NCBI RefSeq assembly: GCF_000312025.1
Contig: NZ_HE978593.1
Location: 336,150-374,667, forward strand
Length of the DNA: 38,518 nt
Direction of reading: 5' to 3'
Source: Peptoniphilus timonensis JC401
GTDB taxonomy: Bacteria > Bacillota > Clostridia > Tissierellales > Peptoniphilaceae
Made by a program: the position numbers and the translations under genes. Positions 27,657 through 36,557 of the stretch are shown here, in pieces. How positions within the stretch are numbered: position 1 is the first letter of the stretch; every line of letters starts with the position of its first letter. The notes below the pieces were generated by a model. That model saw only the letters and a list, made by a program, of their open reading frames with translations, searched no databases and was not told the DNA's origin.

Positions 27657-28907
27657 ATGAACATATCATTTAATTTAATGCAAACAGTAGGATTTGCAAT
27701 CATAGTTTACTACATAGGAAAGTTTTTAAGACAAAAAATTAACTTTTTTCAAAAGTTCTGTGTTCCAGCTCCAGTAATTGGCGGATTTTTATTTGCAATT
27801 ATTAGATTTTTATTAGAAGTGGGCGGAATCGCAACATTTGAATTTGATCAAGCGTTACAAAACCCATTTATGATGGTATTCTTTACTGCTATTGGTGTAG
27901 GTGCAGACCTAGACACTTTGAAAAAGGGAGGAAAAGGATTTTTAATATTCTGGCTAATTTCAGCAATATTAGTTTTAGGTCAAGATACAATAGGCCTTAT
28001 TCTCGCAAAAGTCCTTTCTCAAAACCCACTTCTTGGTCTAATCTGTGGTTCAGTTACAATGGTAGGTGGACACGGTTCAGCTGGAGCTTGGGGAGGTACA
28101 TTTGCCAAACTAGGTCTTGAAAATGCTAAGACATTTGCACTTGCAGCTGCAACATTTGGAGTTATTATGGGATCATTAATTGGTGGTCCAATTGGTTCAA
28201 CTCTTATCAGAAAGAAAAATCTTTCAGGTAATGATAATAAGTCTTCAAACTATGATGACGTCTTAGAAAATCTTGAAGAAAACAATGCTGGAGAAGGTTA
28301 CGAAAGAGTAGTTCCTCTTCAAGCAGGTGACTTCATTAAAGTTCTTGGACTTATCTTTGTTTCAATTGGTTTTGGTTCAATTCTACAAGAATTTATCAGA
28401 ACTCACGTATCAATTATGGGTAAAGAATTAAACTTACCGGCTTATGTAACTTCAATGATCATTGCAGGTATCTTCGTTAATACAATTGGTAAACAAGGAC
28501 CTCTTGCAGTTAACCAAAGAGCTAACTCAATTTGTGGAGACGTTGGACTAAATGTATTCCTAGTAATGGCACTAATTGACATTAACTTAATTGACCTTAA
28601 AGATGTTGCTGGACCAATGCTTATAATCTTATTTGCACAAACATTATTTATAGCTCTATTTGCTTATTTCATAACATTCTGGGCTATGGGTAAAAATTAC
28701 GATGCAGCAGTTTTAGCTGGTGGTATGTGTGGATTTGGTATGGGTGCAACTTATAACGCACTTGCAAACATGGACTCAATTACTGAAAGATTTGGTCCAT
28801 CTCCAAAGGCATACTTCATCCTTCCAATGGTTGGTGCTTTTGCAATTGATATTACAAACTCAGTATTTATTACAATATTCTTAAATATTGCACAAAGCAT
28901 TGCATAA
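27657..28907 (+). CDS. gltS: Sodium:glutamate symporter GltS
   Basis: A 416-residue membrane carrier of the GltS family importing glutamate with sodium. It has about ten to twelve hydrophobic helices, the CVPAPVIGG entry, and two pseudo-symmetric re-entrant motifs: MVGGHGSAGAWG in the first half and GGMCGFGMGATYNALANM in the second. The start is ATG 27657 with AGGAGG at 27641-27646; an upstream in-frame TTG at 27627 would add a ten-residue Lys-rich stretch containing the Shine-Dalgarno itself. It is a single-gene unit, with its own promoter and terminator, between the dcw cluster and nrdR. Glutamate specificity is a family inference. Confidence 0.92.
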   Translation: MNISFNLMQTVGFAIIVYYIGKFLRQKINFFQKFCVPAPVIGGFLFAIIRFLLEVGGIATFEFDQALQNPFMMVFFTAIGVGADLDTLKKGGKGFLIFWLISAILVLGQDTIGLILAKVLSQNPLLGLICGSVTMVGGHGSAGAWGGTFAKLGLENAKTFALAAATFGVIMGSLIGGPIGSTLIRKKNLSGNDNKSSNYDDVLENLEENNAGEGYERVVPLQAGDFIKVLGLIFVSIGFGSILQEFIRTHVSIMGKELNLPAYVTSMIIAGIFVNTIGKQGPLAVNQRANSICGDVGLNVFLVMALIDINLIDLKDVAGPMLIILFAQTLFIALFAYFITFWAMGKNYDAAVLAGGMCGFGMGATYNALANMDSITERFGPSPKAYFILPMVGAFAIDITNSVFITIFLNIAQSIA

Positions 28908-28924
28908 AACATATTAAAAAAATA

Positions 28925-28952
28925 AGCTGAGCCTTTTGGCTTGGCTTTCTTT
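28925..28952 (+). terminator. Rho-independent terminator after gltS
   Basis: AGCTGAGCC (28925-28933) pairs with GGCTTGGCT (28938-28946) over a TTTT loop with two wobbles, followed by TTCTTT. Confidence 0.8.
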
Positions 28953-29003
28953 ATGTTTACATATCAATTGATTAATAAAATTTTAAGTGATATTATTATT
29001 TAA

Positions 29004-29022
29004 AAGGTCCTTATAGGACCTT
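29004..29022 (+). terminator. Perfect inverted repeat just upstream of nrdR (terminator-like or regulatory)
   Basis: AAGGTCCT/AGGACCTT (29004-29011 and 29015-29022) around a TAT loop, flanked by TAAA and TTATTTA. It lies nine bases before the nrdR Shine-Dalgarno (GAGGTG, 29031-29036). It does not match the NrdR box consensus, and the T tract is interrupted, so its role is open. Confidence 0.5.
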
Positions 29023-29042
29023 ATTTAAATGAGGTGAAAATA

Positions 29043-29540
29043 ATGAAATGCCCATTTTGCGGATACAATGATTCAAAAGTTTTAGATACAAGACCAACTG
29101 ATGAAGGTAGCACAATAAGAAGAAGACGTGAGTGTTTAAATTGCAATAAAAGATTTACAACTTATGAAAAAATTGAACAGTCACCAATTATGGTAATAAA
29201 AAAGGATGGAAATAGACAGGCCTTCGACCGAGAAAAAATTATAAGAGGTATGATTAAATCTTGTGAAAAAAGACCTGTTTCAGCGGCAGATATAGATGAA
29301 GCTGTAAATAATATAGAAAAGAAAATTGAAAATTCTATGAAAAAAGAGATTAGTTCTCTTGAAATTGGTGAAATGGTTATGGATGAATTAAAAGATTTGG
29401 ACGAAGTTTCTTATGTTAGATTTGCTTCAGTTTATAGAGAATTTAAAGATTTACAATCTTTTGTTGATGAATTAGAAAATTTTGTAGAAAAAGAAGAATT
29501 AATATGGACTTATTTGAACTTAGTATGCAAAAAAATTTAG
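29043..29540 (+). CDS. nrdR: Ribonucleotide reductase repressor NrdR
   Basis: NrdR represses ribonucleotide reductase genes in response to ATP/dATP. It has the N-terminal zinc ribbon (CPFC at residues 3-6 and CLNC at 31-34), the RRRRECLNCNKRFTTYE segment and an ATP-cone domain (VIKKDGNRQAFDREKI onward). I take ATG 29043; the GTG at 29034 overlaps the ribosome binding site. As read the protein is 165 residues and overlaps rarA by 37 bases. Removing one A from the run at 29488-29492 would end it at 29502 with VEKKN, 152 residues, the usual NrdR length, one base before the rarA ATG. That shorter form is probably the true one. Confidence 0.93.
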   Translation: MKCPFCGYNDSKVLDTRPTDEGSTIRRRRECLNCNKRFTTYEKIEQSPIMVIKKDGNRQAFDREKIIRGMIKSCEKRPVSAADIDEAVNNIEKKIENSMKKEISSLEIGEMVMDELKDLDEVSYVRFASVYREFKDLQSFVDELENFVEKEELIWTYLNLVCKKI

Positions 29541-30805
29541 AAAGTAAGGCACCTCTTGCTGACAGGATGAGACCAAGAAATCTTGAAGAATTTTTTGGAC
29601 AAAGTCATATAATTGGAGATGGAAAATATCTTTCTAGGCTTATAAAAAGTGATAGATTAACTTCAGTATTATTTTATGGTCCACCAGGTGTTGGAAAGAC
29701 AACTCTTGCAGAAATTATAGTGAGAAGCACAAATAAAAATTTTGTAAAATTATCAGCAGTAACTTCAAATTTAAAAGAACTTAGAGAAGTTTTAGCTAAA
29801 GCTGAAAATTCAATGAAGTATGACAATGTGTCTACAATTGTTTTTATTGATGAAATTCACAGATTTAACAAGACACAACAAGATGCACTTCTGCCCTTTG
29901 TTGAAAGGGGAATTATAAGTTTAATAGGAGCTACAACTGAAAACCCTTATTTTGAAGTTAATAAGGCCCTTCTTTCAAGAATGCAGATAATAAATTTATT
30001 GCCACTTGAAGATAAGGACTTAGAAGAAATGTTAAATATAGCTTTAAGTGATAAAGAAAGAGCATTTGGAAATAAAAATATCGAAGTTACAGATTCTGCA
30101 AAAAAGATTTTAATTAAAAATTCTAATGGTGATGGAAGATATCTTTTAAATAGTTTGGAAATTGCAGTCCTATCAACTGATGAAGTTAGTGGGAAAATTT
30201 TAATTGATGAAGATGTTATAAAAAATTCTCTTTTAATTAAAAATGTAAAATATGATAAAAATAATAATGAGCACTACGACACAATATCAGCATTTATAAA
30301 ATCAATGAGAGGGTCTGATCCTGATGCAGCGTTAATTTATCTTGCTAAAATGCTTGAAGGTGGCGAAGATATAAAATTTATTGCTAGACGACTTATTATT
30401 TTTGCATCAGAAGATGTAGGGAATGCAAATCCGCAAGCCATGGTAATTGCATCAGCTTGTTTTAATAGTATCAATGCAGTTGGTATGCCTGAAGCAAGAA
30501 TAATTCTCGCACAGACAGCAACATATCTTGCTTGTTCTCCAAAATCAAATGCATCTTATCATGGAATAAATAAAGCATTGGAGGATGTAAGAAAATCAAA
30601 CAACATTGATATACCAAAATATATAAGAGATAAGAGAAATCCTCAAAATGAAACAGATGAAAAATATTTATATCCTCATGATTATGATGGGTCATATGTT
30701 AATCAAAAATACATGCCAGATAATTTTAAGGGAAGAAAATATTATGAACCAAAAGATATTGCTTATGAAATAAAAATAAAGGAATACTTAGACAGTTTAA
30801 AGTGA
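29504..30805 (+). CDS. rarA: Replication-associated recombination protein RarA (MgsA), AAA+ ATPase
   Basis: A 433-residue AAA+ ATPase related to clamp-loader subunits that acts at stalled replication forks. Motifs: LADRMRPRNLEEFFGQSHIIG near the N terminus, Walker A GPPGVGKTT, Walker B IVFIDEIHRF, sensor 1 IGATTENPYFEVNKALLSR, and the C-terminal tetramerisation/MgsA region with SMRGSDPDAALIYLAKMLEGGED and RRLIIFASEDVGNANP. The start MDLFELSMQKN matches homologues. It is presumably cotranscribed with nrdR, and is followed by a separate strong promoter for asnS. Confidence 0.95.
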   Translation: MDLFELSMQKNLESKAPLADRMRPRNLEEFFGQSHIIGDGKYLSRLIKSDRLTSVLFYGPPGVGKTTLAEIIVRSTNKNFVKLSAVTSNLKELREVLAKAENSMKYDNVSTIVFIDEIHRFNKTQQDALLPFVERGIISLIGATTENPYFEVNKALLSRMQIINLLPLEDKDLEEMLNIALSDKERAFGNKNIEVTDSAKKILIKNSNGDGRYLLNSLEIAVLSTDEVSGKILIDEDVIKNSLLIKNVKYDKNNNEHYDTISAFIKSMRGSDPDAALIYLAKMLEGGEDIKFIARRLIIFASEDVGNANPQAMVIASACFNSINAVGMPEARIILAQTATYLACSPKSNASYHGINKALEDVRKSNNIDIPKYIRDKRNPQNETDEKYLYPHDYDGSYVNQKYMPDNFKGRKYYEPKDIAYEIKIKEYLDSLK

Positions 30806-30811
30806 GTTAAA

Positions 30812-30840
30812 TTGACAAATAGAGGATTTAATTATATACT
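30812..30840 (+). promoter_or_regulatory. Strong SigA-type promoter of asnS-leuS
   Basis: A consensus TTGACA (30812-30817), a 17-base spacer and TATACT (30835-30840, 5 of 6). It is the best promoter match in the window. The leader to asnS is only about 30 bases, leaving no room for a T-box. Confidence 0.85.
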
Positions 30841-30877
30841 TAAACATTATGTAAGGAATTGAAAATTAGGAGGAATT

Positions 30878-32266
30878 ATGTCAATTAGCATTAGAGATAT
30901 TTTTAAAAATCCAGAAGATTTTTTAGATAAAGAAATAGTATTAAGTGGTTGGGTAAAAACATCTAGAGCATCAAAAAACTTTGGATTTATTGAACTTACT
31001 GACGGTACAGTTTTTAAACCAATCCAAGTTGTTTATGGTAAGGAACTAGAAAATTTTGATGAAGTGGAAAAATTTCCAATAAGTTCTTCTCTAGAAGTTA
31101 GTGGAAAGGTTGTAAAATCACCAGGTAAAAATCAATCCTTTGAGCTTCAAGCAAATAAAATTGCTCCAATATGCTCATCAGATCCTTCTTATCCACTGCA
31201 AAAGAAGAGACATACGATGGAATATTTAAGAACAATAGCTCATCTTCGTCCAAGAGCAAATACTTTTAATGCTGTTTTTAGAGTTAGATCTTTAATTGCT
31301 TATGCAATTCACAAATTCTTCCAAGAAAAAGGATTTGTTTATGTTCATGCTCCAATTATAACAACATCAGATGCTGAAGGTGCAGGAGAAATGTTCCAAG
31401 TAACAACTCTTGATATTGATAGTATTGCTAAAGCTGAACCAACTGAAGTGGATTATACAAAAGACTTTTTTAATAAGAAGACTCACCTAACTGTTTCAGG
31501 TCAACTAGAAGCAGAAGCTTTTGCTGAAGCTTTTAAAAATATCTATACTTTTGGACCTACATTTAGGGCTGAAAATTCAAATACTCAAAGACACGCAGCT
31601 GAATTTTGGATGATTGAACCTGAAATGGCTTTTGCAGATTTAAATGTAAATATGGATGTTTCAGAAGAAATGCTTAAATATATTATCACTTATGTTCTTG
31701 AAAATGCTCCACAAGAAATGGAATTCTTTAACAATTTTATTGACAAAGGTCTACTTGAAAGACTTCAAAATGTTGTCGACAATGAATTTGCAAGAATAAC
31801 TTATACAGAAGCTATTGAAATTCTTGAAAAAGCTGATAAAGAATTTAACTATCCAGTTAGTTGGGGAATTGATCTTCAAACTGAACACGAAAGATATATA
31901 ACAGAAGAAGTTTATAAAAAGCCAGTATTTGTAACAGATTATCCAAAGGAAATCAAAGCCTTTTATATGTATGAAAACGAAGATAAGAAAACTGTTGCAG
32001 CTATGGACCTTTTAGTTCCTGGCGTTGGAGAAATCATTGGTGGAAGTCAAAGGGAACACAGATACGATGTATTAGAAGAAAAGATGCAAAATATTGGCAT
32101 GGACATGTCCAATTATGATTGGTATCTTGATTTAAGAAGATATGGTTCTGTTGTTCACTCTGGATTTGGACTTGGATTTGAAAGAGCAGTAATGTATATA
32201 ACTGGAATGAAAAATATAAGAGATGTAATACCATTCCCAAGAACTGTTGGAAATGCTGAATTTTAG
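30878..32266 (+). CDS. asnS: Asparaginyl-tRNA synthetase
   Basis: AsnRS directly charges tRNA-Asn. The 462-residue class IIb enzyme has the OB-fold anticodon domain ([20 protein letters not shown]), the catalytic-domain segments [15 protein letters not shown] and [12 protein letters not shown], motif 2 [22 protein letters not shown] and motif 3 [15 protein letters not shown]. The GAGEMF and SGQL wording separates AsnRS from AspRS. The ATG follows AGGAGG. It shares a promoter with leuS, which starts eight bases downstream; this is an uncommon pairing of synthetase genes. Confidence 0.97.
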   Translation: MSISIRDIFKNPEDFLDKEIVLSGWVKTSRASKNFGFIELTDGTVFKPIQVVYGKELENFDEVEKFPISSSLEVSGKVVKSPGKNQSFELQANKIAPICSSDPSYPLQKKRHTMEYLRTIAHLRPRANTFNAVFRVRSLIAYAIHKFFQEKGFVYVHAPIITTSDAEGAGEMFQVTTLDIDSIAKAEPTEVDYTKDFFNKKTHLTVSGQLEAEAFAEAFKNIYTFGPTFRAENSNTQRHAAEFWMIEPEMAFADLNVNMDVSEEMLKYIITYVLENAPQEMEFFNNFIDKGLLERLQNVVDNEFARITYTEAIEILEKADKEFNYPVSWGIDLQTEHERYITEEVYKKPVFVTDYPKEIKAFYMYENEDKKTVAAMDLLVPGVGEIIGGSQREHRYDVLEEKMQNIGMDMSNYDWYLDLRRYGSVVHSGFGLGFERAVMYITGMKNIRDVIPFPRTVGNAEF

Positions 32267-32274
32267 GAGTTAAT

Positions 32275-34686
32275 ATGGAAAAATATACACCAAGTGAAAT
32301 AGAAAAAAAGTAGGCAAGACTTTTGGGATGAACATGAATCCTTTGTATGTGAAAATAATTCTGATAAAGAAAAATTTTATGGACTAGTAGAGTTTCCTTA
32401 TCCATCAGGACAAGGACTTCACGTTGGTCACCCAAGACCTTATACAGCTCTTGATATTGTTTCAAGAATGAAGAGAATGCAAGGTTACAATGTTCTTTAT
32501 CCAATGGGATGGGATGCCTTTGGTCTTCCAACTGAAAACTATGCTATAAAAAATAAAATACATCCAGCCATTGTTACAAAAAACAATATTGAACATTTTA
32601 AAAATCAATTAAAATCAATAGGTTTTTCCTTTGACTGGTCAAGAGAAATAAATACAACAGATCCCGAATATTATAAGTGGACACAATGGATTTTCTTACA
32701 ACTTTATAAACATGGTTTGGCTTACAAAAAAGAAATGCCAATAAACTGGTGCCCTTCATGTAAAGTTGGACTTTCTAATGAAGAAGTTGTGGGAGGAAAG
32801 TGCGAAAGATGTGGAGAAGAAGTTGTAAGACGTGTTAAAAGTCAATGGATGCTAAAAATTACAGAATATGCAGATAGACTTATTAACGACCTTGATGATC
32901 TCGACTTCATTGACAGAGTAGTTACTCAACAAAAAAATTGGATAGGTAGAAGTGAAGGTGCAAGTATCAATTTCTCATTAAAGGATTTAGACGAAAAGCT
33001 TGAAGTTTTCACAACAAGACCTGACACAATTTATGGAGCAACTTATATGGTAATAGCACCAGAACATCCTTTAATTGAAAAATATTCTGATAAGATTGAA
33101 AACTTAGATGAAATAAATGCTTATAAAGAAGAATGTGCTAAAAAAAGTGAATTTGAAAGAACAGAACTTGAAAAGGATAAAACTGGCGTAGAAATTAAAG
33201 GAATTAAGGCAATTAATCCTCTTACTAAAAAGAAATGCCAATTTGGATTTCAGATTATGTTCTTATGACTTATGGAACTGGTGCAATTATGGCTGTTCCT
33301 GCTCACGATGATCGTGACTACGATTTTGCAAAAAAATTTGGTCTTGAAATCATTCCTGTTATTGAAGGTTCAGATGTTTCAGAACACGCCAACACTGACA
33401 CTGCAACAGGGAAAATGATAAATTCGGGGGTTTTAGATGGTCTTGAAGTAAAAGATGCCATTTCTAAAATGATTGAATACTTAGAAGAAAACAAACTTGG
33501 AAATAAGAAAATTAATTATAAATTGAGAGACTGGGTTTTCTCAAGACAAAGATATTGGGGAGAACCAATTCCAATAGTTCACTGTGAAAAATGTGGTTAT
33601 GTAGCTCTTCCTGAAGAAGAACTTCCACTTTTACTTCCAGAAGTTGAAAATTATGAACCAACTGATTCTGGTGAATCACCACTTGCTAAAATGACTGATT
33701 GGGTAAATACAACTTGTCCAAAGTGTGGTGGTCCAGCAAAAAGAGAAACTGATACAATGCCTCAATGGGCAGGATCATCATGGTATTTCTTAAGATATAC
33801 AGATCCTCACAATGATAAGGCAATCGCAAGTAAAGAAGCTCTTGAATATTGGATGCCAGTAGATTGGTATAATGGTGGTATGGAACATACAACACTTCAC
33901 TTATTATATTCAAGATTTTGGCATAAATTCTTATACGATATTGGAGTAGTTCCAACAAAAGAACCTTATCAAAAGAGAACATCTCATGGAATGATTCTTG
34001 GTAATAATAACGAAAAAATGTCTAAATCAAGAGGAAATGTTGTAAATCCAGATGATATTGTAAGGGATTACGGCGCAGATACACTTAGATGTTATGAAAT
34101 GTTTATTGGTGACTTTGAAAAACCAGTACCATGGTCTGAAAATGGCGTTAAGGGTTGTAGAAGATTCTTGGAAAGAGTTTGGAATCTTCAAGAAATTGTT
34201 GTTGACGGTGATGAATATAGCAAAGATTTAATTTCTGAAATTCACAAAACTATTAAAAAAGTTACTGAAGATTATGGAAATTTAAAATCAAATACAGCTA
34301 TAGCACAACTTATGACTCTATCAAATGAATTTAGTTCAATAGGAAAAATTACTAAAGAAGACTTTAGAACTTTCTTAATTTTATTAAATCCAGTAGCACC
34401 ACACATCACAGAAGAATTGTGGCAAGTGTGCGATCTTGGAGGAATTCTTTCAGAACAAGCTTGGCCAAAATATATTGAAGAGCTTACTATTGATAATGAA
34501 ATAGAAATTCCAGTTCAATTTAATGGAAAAGTTAGATATACTGTTAAAATAGCGAGAGATGCGTCACAAGATAAGGTATTTGAAGTTGCTGAAAAAGATG
34601 AACTTTTTGCTAAGAATACTGAAGGTAAAAATGTAGTTAAGAAAATTTATATTCCAAATAAGATTGTTAACATAGTTGTAAAATAA
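32275..34686 (+). CDS. leuS: Leucyl-tRNA synthetase, two apparent frameshifts
   Basis: LeuRS is a class I synthetase; the corrected protein is 803 residues, typical for Firmicutes. The start [12 protein letters not shown] at 32275 is stopped by TAG at 32311. Removing one base there (the A of TAGG, giving the conserved KWQDFW, or one A of the run 32303-32309) continues the frame. A second break is repaired by adding one A at 33227-33231, giving [14 protein letters not shown]. Motifs: HIGH-type GLHVGHP, the zinc knuckles CPSC/CERC and CEKC/CPKC, the CP1 editing domain with [11 protein letters not shown] and [18 protein letters not shown], and KMSKS in [14 protein letters not shown]. Two errors in one essential gene point to sequence quality rather than decay. 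Confidence 0.94.
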
Positions 34687-34692
34687 AATGAG

Positions 34693-34713
34693 AAGCACTT
34701 TTTAGTGCTTTTT
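34693..34713 (+). terminator. Rho-independent terminator after leuS
   Basis: AAGCACT/AGTGCTT (34693-34699 with 34704-34710), a TTTT loop and a short T run. The yicC Shine-Dalgarno follows within about 10 bases, so yicC depends on read-through or on a promoter inside leuS. Confidence 0.82.
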
Positions 34714-34734
34714 GTTCTTTATAAGGAGTTTTTT

Positions 34735-35610
34735 ATGAATAGTATGACTGGCTATGGCCTTTGCGAAAAAAGATGCGATGATTTTTATATAAAAGTTGAG
34801 ATGAAATCAGTTAATAACAGGTTTCTTGACATTAATTCGAGAATGCCAGGGGCTCTAAGTTATGCTGAAGAATCTGTGAAGTCATTAGTTAAGTCAAAGG
34901 TTAAAAGAGGTAAAGTTGATATATTCATAAACTTTGAATATTTGGATTCTAGTGAAGTTGAAATTGATATTGACTATGAGCTTTTAAATAAGTATATTAT
35001 TATAAGTAAAGAATTAGAGGAAAAGTTTGGAGTAAAATCAGATTTATCCTTCTCAAAACTTATGGAAGATTCAAATATTTTTAAACCTCAAAAAAAGGAA
35101 TTTGATGGCGATTATATTCAAGAAGAACTTTTAAAAGTAGTCGATCTTGCTTCTAATGATTTTGTTAAATCTAGATCAATTGAAGGTGAAAAGATAAAGG
35201 ATGATTTTAAGATAAAACTTGAAGAGGTAAAAAAATTAACTGATTTTATTGAAAAAAGAGCTCCATTAAGTCTTGATGAAAATGAAAAGAGACTTAGAAC
35301 TAGAGTATCTGAGTATCTTGATTCTAGAGAGATAGATGAAGATAGAATTTTAACAGAAATTGCTATAATGTTAGATAAACTTTCTATTGATGAAGAAATA
35401 ACTAGGCTCAAAATACACACTCAAAATTTTAGTGATATAATAGATCAAGAAGGACCTATTGGTAGAAAATTAGACTTTTTAATTCAGGAAATGAATAGAG
35501 AGTCCAACACTATAGGTTCAAAATCCAATGATATTGAAATTACAAGTGCTGTTGTAATGTTAAAATCAGAAATAGAAAAATTGCGTGAACAAGCGCAAAA
35601 TGTTGAATAA
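34735..35610 (+). CDS. YicC-family endoribonuclease-like protein
   Basis: A 291-residue YicC family protein (YicC_N plus DUF1732). The N terminus MNSMTGYGLCEK is the family signature, followed by the VKSVNNRFLDINSRMPG-like segment. The C-terminal DUF1732 contains DKLSIDEEITRLKIHTQNF and GRKLDFLIQEMNRESNTIGSKSND, all strongly conserved. E. coli YicC has been linked to RNA turnover; the function in Firmicutes is less studied. I take ATG 34735 after AAGGAG, because the upstream in-frame GTG lies inside the leuS terminator. The gene heads the conserved yicC-gmk-rpoZ-coaBC-priA order; remA, often between yicC and gmk, is absent. Confidence 0.9.
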   Translation: MNSMTGYGLCEKRCDDFYIKVEMKSVNNRFLDINSRMPGALSYAEESVKSLVKSKVKRGKVDIFINFEYLDSSEVEIDIDYELLNKYIIISKELEEKFGVKSDLSFSKLMEDSNIFKPQKKEFDGDYIQEELLKVVDLASNDFVKSRSIEGEKIKDDFKIKLEEVKKLTDFIEKRAPLSLDENEKRLRTRVSEYLDSREIDEDRILTEIAIMLDKLSIDEEITRLKIHTQNFSDIIDQEGPIGRKLDFLIQEMNRESNTIGSKSNDIEITSAVVMLKSEIEKLREQAQNVE

Positions 35611-35636
35611 TATAAAAAAATTAGGATGGTGATGAT

Positions 35637-36257
35637 TTGGACGGCGGATTTTTATTAGTTTTATCAGGTCCTTCTGGTTCTGGAAAAGGAACTGTTAGTG
35701 AATCTTTAATGAAAAACAATGACGATATAATTTTCTCAACTTCTGTAACTACTAGGACCCCTAGACCAGGAGAAGTTAATGGTGAAAATTACTTTTTTGC
35801 CACTCGTGAAGAATTTGAAAAAATGGTAGAAAATGATGAACTTTTGGAGCATGCTTTCGTTCACACTAACTACTATGGTACACCAAAGAAATTTGTTTTT
35901 GATGAAATTGAAAAGGGAGAAATTGTACTTCTAGAAATTGACGTGCAAGGAGCTCTACAAATTAAAGAAAAATACAAGGAAGCAGTCTTCATATTTTTAA
36001 TCCCTCCAACAATGGATGAATTAAGATCTCGTCTTGTCAAGAGAGATACGGAAACAGAAGATGAAATCGAAACAAGGTATAAAAATGCCTTTAAGGAACT
36101 TGACTTTGTTGGTGAATATGACTACTTTGTAATTAATGATGTAATAGATAACGCCGTTAAGGACATTGAAACTATTATAGCAGCAGAAAAATTGAGAGTT
36201 AAAAGACACAAGAATATTAAGAAAGAAGTTCAAGCAGAAGAGGAGAGAAATAAATGA
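35637..36257 (+). CDS. gmk: Guanylate kinase
   Basis: Gmk phosphorylates GMP to GDP. The 206-residue protein has the P-loop SGPSGSGKGT near the N terminus, the GMP-binding segment TTRTPRPGEVNGENYFF, EIDVQGALQI and the lid region RLVKRDTETEDEIETR. The only start in the right frame near the P-loop is TTG at 35637, with AGGATGGTGAT upstream, so a TTG start is likely. Its stop overlaps the rpoZ start (ATGA). Confidence 0.96.
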   Translation: MDGGFLLVLSGPSGSGKGTVSESLMKNNDDIIFSTSVTTRTPRPGEVNGENYFFATREEFEKMVENDELLEHAFVHTNYYGTPKKFVFDEIEKGEIVLLEIDVQGALQIKEKYKEAVFIFLIPPTMDELRSRLVKRDTETEDEIETRYKNAFKELDFVGEYDYFVINDVIDNAVKDIETIIAAEKLRVKRHKNIKKEVQAEEERNK

Positions 36258-36556
36258 TAATACCATCTTTTAAAGAATTAAAAGAAGTTGCAGATTCTAG
36301 ATATGAACTTGCAATATTAGTATCAAAAAGAGCTAGAAAATTAATTGATGGAAATCCAGCCCTAGTTGATACAGATAGTGATAAACCAGTTACAATTGCA
36401 ATCGAAGAAATTATGGATGGCAAGATTAAGTTTGGCGAAAAATTAAGCGATTCTGAGTATGAAGCAAAGGTTGCTGAAGAAAAAGAAAATCTTATCCAAG
36501 AAATTAAACAAAAAAAGATTGATGATTTAAACAAAGAGGAACTAGAAGAGGAATAA
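36254..36556 (+). CDS. rpoZ: RNA polymerase omega subunit
   Basis: A 100-residue omega subunit that helps RNA polymerase assembly. The family core SRYELAILVSKRARKLIDG (residues 15-33) is followed by KPVTIAIEEIMDGKI (44-58), the standard omega pattern. The C-terminal third is a charged helical extension rich in Glu and Lys. It overlaps gmk by four bases, and coaBC begins one base after its stop. Confidence 0.93.
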   Translation: MIIPSFKELKEVADSRYELAILVSKRARKLIDGNPALVDTDSDKPVTIAIEEIMDGKIKFGEKLSDSEYEAKVAEEKENLIQEIKQKKIDDLNKEELEEE

Positions 36557-36557
36557 G

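Noticed and set aside
29004-29022. NrdR box (autoregulatory site) before nrdR
   Set aside because: The repeat AAGGTCCT-TAT-AGGACCTT does not resemble the ACACWATATMTTGTGT consensus, and no tandem copy is present.
32034-32531. 165-residue open frame on the minus strand across the asnS/leuS junction
   Set aside because: It lies antisense to two well-conserved synthetase genes, has no family motif, and its composition (His/Gln/Leu-rich) is what antisense reading of AT-rich coding sequence gives.
36217-36534. Minus-strand 105-residue open frame over rpoZ
   Set aside because: Shadow of rpoZ; Ser/Phe/Leu-rich composition reflects the opposite strand of Lys/Glu codons.
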